Source of the DNA: Paramacrobiotus metropolitanus
Lineage: Eukaryota; Tardigrada; Eutardigrada; Parachela; Macrobiotidae
Direction: 5' to 3'
DNA length: 64,000 nucleotides
Assembly: GCF_019649055.1 (NCBI RefSeq)
Contig: NW_026570223.1
Location: 2,604,001 to 2,668,000, forward strand
Both the position numbers and the translations under genes were made by a program. Shown piece by piece: positions 39,067 through 48,963 of the stretch (position 1 is the stretch's first letter; every line of letters begins with the position of its first letter). The notes under the pieces were generated by a model. It had not been told where the DNA came from. It saw only the letters and a list, made by a program, of their open reading frames with translations, and did not search any database.

Positions 39067-40440
39067 CACTGTGACAGTTCCATGGTGAAATTTTGGTGTC
39101 TGTGATTTTAGACTTGATTGTGATATACCTCTGATAATTTTACGAGTATTTTTATTGTATCTTGTTTTCATTGAAGTTCTGTTACAAATCATGGTTTTGA
39201 AATTATGCCGGATTTTGTTGTTTACTTAGTGCTTCCTGCATGTGCACAAATGTTATCTGACAATGAAGTTGATGCGATTAACTACCCGGTAGGGCCTGCT
39301 GTTCTGGCAAGTGCGTTCATTTGTGCCTCGCTGGAACCAAGCGATTGAACGTGGATGAAACAAATATAAAAAAAAGTGTTGTGTGTCTAACAAGCATCGA
39401 TGGAACGGTCTCCCGGTTTAAAAGTATCGTGCAAACACTTACCATTAGCAAATGAAATCACATTGTCGAAATCGAAATCGCGTAACGTGCCATTGAATGT
39501 ACATTATATTTATTCATGTCTTCGGGTTTTGATTAGTGCTGCTTTATCCCCTTTCGCTTTACAGTAAATATCACGACTGTAAAATTTTGAATATTTAAGA
39601 AAGGTTTGCTTTATATCAGTTATTGCAATTACGTAAGTACACAAGTGAACAATGTGGCCCCGTTCTAATTCAACTTGTAAGTAATATCCAAGCAGGTGTT
39701 GCAGCAATATGTATCGTAAGCGAATGTCCAAGCAGGTGTTGCAGCATTACATGTATGATGTATCGTAAGTGAGTACTTACGTTTTGCTCAGAACATTAAT
39801 TGTGAGTATTATTACGTACCTTTGACATTTAACCTGGTTCACGCATCGTTTATAGAAAAACAGAGTAGTTAGTTCGATAAGCTCATAGTTATCCTCATAC
39901 CCGTAGTTTCTATAGACTTTTCATACGAACCACTAAATGTTCAGTATACCATGCGTGATACGAGTAGTGAAACTTTTGTTACGATGATTGTAAAGTTCTA
40001 TTACTTATCTCATTACAATATTTAAAAATTATTCACCTTATTTTGATAGTATAGACTCAAACACAGATACTGTATGTACTAGACACATGCGCGAGAAATA
40101 TTTGTAACGATTTTCGACGAAATGCGAACCACCGGCGAAAGTTTCGAAGAATAAGAGACTACTGTTAGTAGAATTTATCACGAATGCAAATGGCAAGTTT
40201 TCAGGTGTTGCCGTGTTGATACTTGCACAAATGTCGACGTTCAGGCCACATTAAGACATCTGACCTCGAAAAATGATTACCATCCAAAAATTACAGGCTA
40301 GCCCTTTTGTCAAAAGCGCTAAACCCGAAAAAAATTGCAGTTTTCTTGATAGTTTTTCGAGTACCTTCAGTAGCAGACCAACTGGATACTACAAGTGCCT
40401 GTTAATTAAAAACGCTGCGAAAACGTGACTCTCCCATTGA
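39067..40440. other. Region between WASHC5 and the protease array
   Basis: WASHC5 3' flank, AT-rich, no gene seen. It holds a 40-bp tandem repeat at 39687-39770, listed separately. Confidence 0.6.
39687..39770 (+). repeat. Two-copy 40-bp tandem repeat
   Basis: TCCAAGCAGGTGTTGCAGCA followed by ATGTATCGTAAG recurs with a period of 40 bp (starts 39687 and 39727). The second copy carries a small insertion. Confidence 0.8.
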
Positions 40441-40441
40441 A

Positions 40442-40483
40442 ACATGGCTAAAAGTGCTGAAGCCGGGGAAAAATTTTATGCAA
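40442..40483 (+). promoter_or_regulatory. Conserved upstream block, protease gene 1
   Basis: Pattern GCTAAAA-TGCTGAA-GGGGAAAAATTTTATGC (TGCTGA at 40455). The same order of TGCTGAA, GGGGAA and TTATGC lies 84-101 bp before the TATA box of all three paralogues. TGCTGA is a Maf/bZIP half-site core; which factor binds is not known. Confidence 0.6.
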
Positions 40484-40538
40484 AATCAGGCTGTTATTGG
40501 CAAACCGATTCCCCATTGTGGGTAGATACACTAATGGA

Positions 40539-40546
40539 TATATAAA
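40539..40546 (+). promoter_or_regulatory. TATA box, protease gene 1
   Basis: TATATAAA 94 bp before the ATG at 40633, at a position shared with the paralogues. Confidence 0.75.
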
Positions 40547-40632
40547 ACAGAAACCAATCGGCTCACTTGGACTTCAGGTAGGATCAGACAATCCATCCGC
40601 AGCAAACCCATCTGGTTACTGTTACCGACAAC

Positions 40633-43019
40633 ATGGCTCGTATCTTCCTTTTGACCGCCCTTGTGGCACTGGCTGCATTGGTCAGCTTTGCGTAAGTGAT
40701 GGATTTGGCGGCTGCCATTATCATACAGCGCGTAATACTGTGTCCTTGTCAACTGCAGTGATGCCAAGCCCGGCAAAGTTATTGAGCCGAGGGGAGGTGA
40801 AATCCCACTGTCCAAGCACGAGAAGAAGAAACAACCGGGATTCCAGATCCATCACAAACATCGCGCTCCGGCCACTCTTCCCCCTTCTTTCGATGCCCGC
40901 ACAAAATGGTCTCAGTGCAAGAGTATTTCCGATATCCGTGATCAAGGTCAATGCGGTACCTGCTGGGTATGTGCGCAAGTGATTAATTACTCTATCGTTG
41001 ATCAGTGAGTAATGTTAACACTATAATTTTTACGGCAACGTTTAGGCTGTTTCATCTGCCAGCGTTCTGTCCGACCGTCTCTGTATCGCTGAATTGACCG
41101 CTGGCAAAACCCCATCCCAAACCTACGTCTCGGCTTTGGATATTGCCACTTGCAAGGACTCTTCTCGCACTCCTGACCAAAAGTAAGCAGGACAGGGAAC
41201 CTTTGAAAAAAAGTAGCCGTATCTTGCGCAAAGGTCAATGTATACAAATGGAACTATGAGGCGATACTGACTCTGATTCCGGCATTTCTTCTCGTAGCTG
41301 CAACCAAGGTGGCAACACTGCCAATGCCTACAAATGGGCTACCATTCAGGGCTTCGTCACCGGTGGCAACCTTAACAGCAAAGTCGGATGCAAGCCGTAC
41401 CCAGTTGGCAATGATGGTCCCATGCCGTTGTCCTGCTCCAAAAGCTGCACCAACAGCGGCTATGGCAAGAGTCCTGCTCAAGATACCGCATACGGTAAAC
41501 TCGCTGATTCGGCAGTAAAAGGGAGTATTATGAAATAAAATTGCTGTGGATGGTAGTTGATGGTTACTGGACTAGCTATCTTGATGAAAACCCAACCCAA
41601 GCCAAGATCCAGGAAAACGTCGTCAAGATGCAGCAAGACCTTTATGCCAACGGCCCAATCACCGTTTCCATGCGCGTATGGAGCGACTTCTCTAGCTGGA
41701 AACCAGAAAACGGTAATTACCGGAGCCGACCAAAACAATATACGGATATTATAAGAATTAATTACAAGTACTTCAAATTCCAATGAAAACACGCTTTCTA
41801 ATTCTTTTCATTAATCAAAGCGACATTCACCTGTGCAACATGTAACACTGATGCAATTCTCATAGGTGCCTACCGCGGACCTGGTCCCACTGCTCAACGA
41901 AAGGAAGGTCACGCTGTCCGCATCATTGGTTGGAACACTGACAAGAACGGCGTGAAATACTGGATGATTGCCAACTCGTGGGGTGTCGGTGACCAATGGA
42001 ACTCGCGTGGTGACAAGGGTGTCTACTGGATCGAAATGGGCAAAAACGTCGTCGGCATCGAAGACAGCCCAACGGCTCCCATTGTCGTTATGCCCAACAC
42101 CTGCACTGGCTTCTGCGATTCGCCTATCACCCAGATTGTCCATTTGGATGCCAAGAATCTGAACTCTCCCGCCTATGCTTTCTCTGGTAACTGCACCACC
42201 CAAGTGACCGTTAGTGCTGGTGGAAAGATCACCCCAGTCGGATCTCCTCAACCCATCGCTAAGGTCTTCATCGGTGGCCCTGCTGGTCCGATTACCAGCT
42301 GGATGGGTGCCAACGGCCCCACTGACCCTCTGTGGATCATCAATGTAAGTTACATGGTCGGGTGGTACTGCTTGTCATATGAACAATTTTTAGGCAAGAA
42401 ATTCATTGTATGTTTACATCTGCACTTGTGTTACCGTGATGCTCGTAGTTGAAATACTAAGCAAAAAAATTTTTACAGCCTCAAGGCGAAGCCGGCAACT
42501 GCCTGCCTGTTAGCGGATCAACCAAGGTTGACTGTGGTCGCGGCACTGCCACTGCAGGAGCTGCTGCCCAGACGATGGTCGGATCAGACAAGATCGCTTA
42601 CTGTAAGTGTTCTATACTTACCAGATGCTCTATCGTGAAATTACTATCAAAAGCAAACTAAATCAGCCAACACTAACAGTCATATCTACATACAGATAAC
42701 GACCAGAAGGAATTCCTCTTCACCTTCAAGGGTGGCAGCACGAGCGGCAGCGGTGCCTACATTGGTGATGGCATTAAGACCAAGTTCGCCCAAGTGAACT
42801 CCATGGTGAATATTGACAACGCTAACGTGTTGCTGTGCGGTTTGGATACGGCCGGAAAGACAGCCTGTGCAACAATGAAGGTTTCCGATAAATCGGTAAG
42901 AAAAATGACGTTTTATAATGGTATCGGTACATCTGGTTGAGGATTTGCAGTAACAATGGCAATTTGTATTTCAGGTGTCTCAACCACAACCAATCCGAAG
43001 CCTGGTCACCAAATGCTAA
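40633..43019 (+). CDS. Secreted cathepsin B-like protease with C-terminal extension, copy 1 (9 exons, 534 aa)
   Basis: Papain-family (C1A) cysteine protease, closest to cathepsin B, predicted to be secreted. Exons: 40633-40691, 40759-40966, 41046-41182, 41298-41494, 41557-41712, 41866-42344, 42479-42602, 42696-42895, 42975-43019. Residues 1-20 form a signal peptide ([20 protein letters not shown]). Residues 21-59 are a short basic His/Lys-rich pro-segment with no cathepsin propeptide motif. The protease domain begins [11 protein letters not shown] at about 60. Active site: Gln82 and Cys88 in DQGQCGTCW, His268 in GHAVRIIGW, Asn289 in IANSWG. The cathepsin B occluding loop is missing: [18 protein letters not shown] has no His-His pair. 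About 215 further residues (320-534), Gly/Thr/Ser-rich with repeated cysteines ([35 protein letters not shown]), match no family I know. Polyadenylation-like AATAAA near 43230. Confidence 0.93.
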
Positions 43020-44440
43020 ACGGTCTCATGATCCTACACGACTGCCGTCCCTGATTACAACTGTGCTACAAAACGCTTTAAAATGTGTGTTGTTCTGCAC
43101 AAGAAAAATATCCTTTTTGCCAACTTATTATCGCGGTACATCTCACTGAAGTGATGGTACTCGTATTTTACCGGGTTGTTTTTACTGACTATTGCAACCG
43201 CTAAATCGTGGTGGCGTGCTTCAACATCACGAATAAAACTGACACTGAAGTCTGGTTTACTTGGTCGCTCTTGTCGTAACACTGGTAACAGTAATTTAAC
43301 AATATGTATCATGAAAAGGTCACGCGCACCATGCTCCAGTTCGTTTACCACATGAAAGTAAGTAAAACATAAAACACGTCAAGTGCAAAAGCACGGAGTA
43401 ACACGAAAACATCAGTGTTGTACTGACAAAGTTTATAGAATCAATCGTTTCAAAAAACGGCTAAAATTAAGAAACATTACGTAAAGACTAATAAACCACG
43501 TGGTTTCTGAATCCTTGTTTCAATCCCTTTAACATTAAAAATTTGTCCCCTTAACATCAGAAATTTAATTTACATTTGCGTTCCACACGTGGAAACAACA
43601 AACGATATCGTAATATCCCTATCACCAGTATTGGCATTTGTTACTCCGCCCTATAGCTTGCATGTCTATTGGATGATGAATTTGGATCCACACCAGATGC
43701 CATTAAAAACCAGAGGTCATCAAAGATAATTTAAAATTCCAACCATGCCTCTAGGAGCGTCAGTCAGACGCAACTTTACCGCCAACCCAATTTAAGGTGT
43801 TCTTAAGAAATCGTATTCAGCGCCATTCGCGGCTAAAGATGTGCTTGTTGAACAATCATTTTGCAAGTTAACTCTAAACATCGAAAAGTGAACATGATTT
43901 CTTGATATTTTAATAACGCTAAAATGGAAATGATACCACATGACTTATTTGAAATATGTACTAGCTACCATCTTTTGTCCTTGTTATACATTTTGTTTAT
44001 ATCCCTTATCGTGCGATTTTCAACGGCAGAACTGAGGCATTACGGTAGATTTGCAAGTCGGCTGCCTTTGGATGCTTGCATTGAAATACTAACGTTGGGA
44101 ATAACTTCCACTATTACAGTACTGTATATATAAACACATGAAGCAGCAGTTTAAGCAGGCAAGTTAAACTTTTATCACACGTTTGTTACATTCTTAGTGT
44201 GTTCACGTTCTTTCGAGAAATAAAATTTTGCAAACAATACTTACGGAGAACTGTGCAGTGCTGTCGCATATTTAATGCCGAAATAGCGCTGAGGACAGCT
44301 GCGCGGCTGCTGCAATTGGCGGCTGCAGCGTTCGCCACGCCTGACTAAGCACCATTGAGTTCGCACGACATTTTGATCGGTCACCCTTTAATTAAGTGGA
44401 TTCCGGTAAACCGTCTGTAAAAAAAACTGTTGATCACACA
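43020..44440. other. Spacer between protease genes 1 and 2
   Basis: 3' flank of gene 1 then AT-rich spacer. An antisense frame at 43055-43351 has no recognisable domain. Nothing else seen. Confidence 0.6.
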
Positions 44441-44445
44441 GGAAC

Positions 44446-44480
44446 AGGCTAAAATTGCTGAAGTGGGGAAGAATTTATGC
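44446..44480 (+). promoter_or_regulatory. Conserved upstream block, protease gene 2
   Basis: CAGGCTAAAATTGCTGAA, then GTGGGGAAGAATTTATGC: same element order as in copies 1 and 3, 89 bp before the TATA box (TGCTGA at 44456). Confidence 0.6.
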
Positions 44481-44544
44481 GCATGTGGTTTATTATGGAC
44501 AGGGTAATTTTCCCATGATAAAGCTTTGGAGGTTCACAGCAAGG

Positions 44545-44552
44545 TATATAAA
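44545..44552 (+). promoter_or_regulatory. TATA box, protease gene 2
   Basis: TATATAAA 76 bp before the ATG at 44621. Confidence 0.75.
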
Positions 44553-44620
44553 TCAGCTCGGTTCAACTGGATCTACCACAGATTCGGTTGTTTAGTTGAG
44601 GAACAGTAGCACTGCTAAAA

Positions 44621-47081
44621 ATGACGCGGGTTTTGGTTCTTCTCGCTCTTGTAGCAGTGGCTGGTTTTGTCACCTTTGCGTAAGTGTACAGCGGTTTTGC
44701 GCACGAATGCTTAACATCTTAAATTGTAACAACATTTCCTAATTGTATAGCAACGCCAAGCCAGGGAAAGTGATAACACCCAGAGGAGGACATGTTCCCC
44801 TGTCAAAGCACGAGCAGAAGAAACAACCGAAATTCCAGATCCATCATAAGCACCGTGCGCCTGCTACCCTTCCCAAATCATTTGACGCTCGCAAAAAATG
44901 GCCGCAGTGCAAGAGTATCCTGGATATCCGAGATCAAGGCCAGTGCGGCACTTGCTGGGTAAGTATATCTATATGCACAAATCGTATTGTTTGGCTTTGG
45001 AGCGGCTAATCATAACTTCGCGGCTGTGCGGATATGATTGCAAACGGACAACATGATTCTTTAGGCCGTTTCATCTGCCAGCGTTCTATCTGACCGTCTT
45101 TGTATCGCCGAACTGACAGCCGGCAAGACACCATCCCAAATCTACGTTTCCGCTTTGGATTTGGCCACGTGCAAAGACCTTACCCGCACTCCTGATGAGA
45201 AGTGAGTTCCATATAATTTTACTCCCAAGCAATTAAAATTAGTAATTTCGTACGTACAGATGGAATCCGATCTGCGTAGTACTTAATTTTGTTTGATACA
45301 AATTGTATAGAAGTATATTATGTTGCAGTTGTGAGGTGGGAGGAGCCACAGAAAACGCATACAAATGGGCTACTCTGACTGGTTACATGACCGGTGGCAA
45401 TCTTAACAGCAAAGTCGGCTGTAAACCATATCCAGTTGGCAATGACGGTCCTATGCCACTATCGTGCTCGGACAGCTGCACCAACAGTGACTACGACAAA
45501 ACTCCACAAGACGATACCGCATACGGTAAGTGCGCCATTTGATGAGAAGGAGAATAACGAAGCTTTACGAATTACGCTTTTTTTCTTTCAGTTGACAGTT
45601 ACTGGACCAGCTACCTTGGAGACAACCCAACGTCGGCCAAGATCCAGGACAACGTCAACAAAATGCAGCAAGACCTGTATGCCAACGGCCCCATTACCGC
45701 TTCCATCCGAATTTGGAGCGATTGGAGCGGTTGGAAAACGTCAAGCGGTAAGCCACAACGGTCATCAACTATAGACTTCGCCGGATTGACAACTGTATAT
45801 CTCTGTCTTTTGTCTTCAACCCTAATACTTCAATGTTTTGCGTTACGCATCAAGTTTACCGAACGGAAATCACCGGCCAACAGTTTTAAGACCGTCGCAC
45901 TGTGTAAATCTAGGTGCCTACCGTGGGCCTAGTCCGACCGCGAAGAAGCAAGAAGGTCACGCTGTTCGTATCATTGGGTGGGACGTCGATGCGAATGGCA
46001 TTAAATACTGGCTAATTGCCAATTCCTGGGGTGTCGGTGATCAGTGGAATTCCCGTGGTGACAAGGGTGTCTACTGGATAGAAATGGGCAAGAACGTTGT
46101 TGGCATCGAAGGCTCTCCGACAGCTCCCGTAATTGTCATGCCGAACAACTGCGGTGCATTCTGCAGTTCGCCCATCACCCAGATCGTCCGCATGGATTCC
46201 ACTGACCTGAATTCGAACAGCTATGCCTTCCAGGGTAACTGCGTCACCCAGGTGACCGTTGGCGGCGATGGCACCATCACCACAACTGGATCGCCGCAGC
46301 CAATTAGCAAACTCTTTGTGGGCGGCCCCGCTGGACCAATTACCAGCTGGATGGGTGGCAATGGTCCCAGCGATCCTCTTTGGATCATCAATGTAAGCCG
46401 TTTTCAGCGGTTTATGCAGTACATGAGATACAACTTTGTTATAACAACTACGCTACGATATTTATTGAAATTAGAAGTGAATTTAATTTGATAACCCTCC
46501 GGTGGCTTACTCACAAGAAAAGCTTTATGACATAACGACAGTATGTATGGTGCGTTTGTTGCAGCCCAGTGGCGAGGCTGGCTCTTGTTCGCCTCCAGCG
46601 AGTGGATCCACTAAAGTTTCCTGCACCGGAGGCACTGCTACATCTGGCGCATCTGCTCAAACATATGTTGGCTCAGACAAGATTGTTTTCTGTACGCACT
46701 GCACAATACTGTGGCAACTTCCGTGTCTGTCTTTAGAGCTGACTGTTTTTGCAGATAACGATCAGAAGGACTGGCTTTTTACATTTAAGAGCGGAAGCAC
46801 TAGCGGCAGTGGTGCGCCGATTGATGACGCCATCAGCAGCAAGTTCAGCCAAGTGAACGCTCTATACAACATCGACAATTCGCAGGTGTTGATCTGCGGG
46901 TTGGATACGAGCGGAACGTCGGCTTGCGCCACCATGCAGATGTCCGATAATACGGTAAGGGACTGAGTGACCTTTTCCCATGAATAATTTGCAAGGATTA
47001 TGCGGCCATAAGGCGACGCAAAATATTACTTTTCAGGTCAGCGATCCCAAACCGTTGAACAGTATGGTCAGCAACTGCTAA
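44621..47081 (+). CDS. Secreted cathepsin B-like protease with C-terminal extension, copy 2 (9 exons, 535 aa)
   Basis: Paralogue of the copy at 40633, with the same exon lengths (59, 208, 137, 197, 156, 479, 127, 200, 45 nt; exon 7 has one extra codon). Exons: 44621-44679, 44751-44958, 45065-45201, 45329-45525, 45592-45747, 45914-46392, 46565-46691, 46755-46954, 47037-47081. Signal peptide [20 protein letters not shown], short basic pro-segment, then [18 protein letters not shown] and IANSWG, so the catalytic Gln/Cys/His/Asn set is kept. The occluding loop is reduced, as in copy 1. It is the most diverged copy in the CNQGG region ([13 protein letters not shown]) and in the C-terminal extension ([12 protein letters not shown]). 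It ends SNC before the stop. An AATAAA lies at 47296. No break; likely expressed. Confidence 0.93.
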
Positions 47082-48755
47082 ACGATTCGTTTGGATTTCA
47101 ACTCTTGCGAATGGGTTGCCTCACATTCGGTCATCAGAAGAACACTTTGTTGGATTTCGCTTTTTTTAAACCTTGCTCGCGCTGAATGTTGATACGTAAC
47201 TAAAAGCTGATATGGTTTCGGGTTGGTGTTTTTATGTTTATGAGTTAAAGCGCATTTTGACAAGCTACGCTACTTTCGGTTGAAAAATTTGATAAAATAA
47301 AATAATTGTTTGAAGTGGGTGTGCAAAAATCTGTTCTCCTTAACTCAAACTATGGCGGAATTAAAGCAAACTGAAAAACTCTGTTTAGGACCATGCTAAC
47401 TAATAATCATATCTGTTGTACGATTTCACAGCGAGTTTATTACATTTCCATAAAACAGCGACAAGGTTTCACAAGTCAGTCAGTAACTGTTAAGAACAAT
47501 ATCATGCTGATTAGTTCAATGAATTATGACCATATGCAACGTTGTTCAGTTCCCGAATGACTTCCGCTCTTTCTAAAAAATACATTATCGATAAATTGTT
47601 TCCCGAATATGGTCATTTACGTAGATTCAGGGTAGAATATGCAGTTATCACTGCAAGCATATCAACAGGTCCTTAAATTGCGGTGGATTATGAAGCTTTA
47701 CATTCCTGTTAGATCGCTGATATTCATAATTTTCACATATATTCTATCTATATAATTTTATATGTACTTACAATTATACTATGTATACTTGTATCATAAA
47801 ATCTAAATGTGAGTGAGAAGTACTACATGGACCGTGCTGTATGGTTCATCGGTATCATCACGGTTGATTAATTGCCGGGAACGGACGTGGATTATACATA
47901 CAGCTTTTGCATAAATGTTATCGCACCTACACTTCACGCTTATCTGGCCGTCCAAGATTTTGTAACCATATTCCAGTGACTTTGTAAACCAATGAAAAAA
48001 TATAATTTTCGTATTTCCCCATGAATTAATAGGAACATATTCTTGATATCACTGTATCGAAAATATAAATGTAATTCTCCAATATTTTCATTCTCCTTTT
48101 ATATATGTACTGTAACTGCGTACGTCTGGTATACCAGACTAAATAAATTATGTCCGGTAAAAGTAATGAGAAAACGTGAAATGTCAGCAGACATCTACAA
48201 TTGTAAATCAGCAAGTTTTCGTTCTCTAGGTGGAACACGTATCGTTCAAATTTTGACTTATGATATATTTCAGTGGCACTCATATTATATCGTAATACAA
48301 ATTAAATGGATATCTACTAGACTTTAATTAATTTCTTAATTTATCGATCCAAGGAAAGCGATATCCTTATTCCAATTAATTAACGATCTTTGCAGTTTAA
48401 GTTAGATAGTGGCTGTATTAGGCTTGGTTCCAATTTTTAATTAAGTGAGATAAACGTAATTGGTCACAAAATGAAGTTGATTACTGCAAAAATGCATATA
48501 TAGGTCCGCTAATTTTTGTGCCCGCAGATGAGCGCAATGATCAGGTATTCCAGTTTCAGAGTTGTGTTTGTTCACTGCATCTGTTTTGGGTAAAGGTAAT
48601 TTGCAGCGGTTACACGCGCAGTCACAAAACTGACCTTTTCGTACGTTATCGGAACGCACGCACGCGGCCAGCACAAGATTGGTACCACACGTTTTGGTCA
48701 CCTTGAGTGCGGCACTCTCATCAAGAACGCAATGGCAGTGTTTGTCCCGTTGAAG
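47082..48755. other. Spacer between protease genes 2 and 3
   Basis: AT-rich. No gene or repeat supported on either strand. Confidence 0.6.
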
Positions 48756-48756
48756 C

Positions 48757-48792
48757 ATGACCGAAACTGCTGAACCAGGGGAAAAATTATGC
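48757..48792 (+). promoter_or_regulatory. Conserved upstream block, protease gene 3
   Basis: CGAAACTGCTGAA, then CCAGGGGAAAAATTATGC: the third instance of the shared block, 101 bp before the TATA box (TGCTGA at 48768). Confidence 0.6.
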
Positions 48793-48868
48793 AGAATCGC
48801 ATTGTTTGCAGCAGGGTGAGTTTCTGCTGCACTTACCGACACACGATCACGAAGGTTAATTCCAATAA

Positions 48869-48876
48869 TATAAAAG
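48869..48876 (+). promoter_or_regulatory. TATA box, protease gene 3
   Basis: TATAAAAG 95 bp before the ATG at 48964. Confidence 0.65.
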
Positions 48877-48963
48877 TTGCATCTTTTAGTCGATATCATC
48901 TGGTTGTGATTGCGATAGCAGCTGCAGTCTATTTGAAGATTGTTTTGCATGTCATCGACAAAA

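Noticed and set aside
43055-43351. 98-codon minus-strand frame after protease gene 1
   Set aside because: No known domain, no splice partner, and it overlaps the expected 3' UTR of the protease gene.
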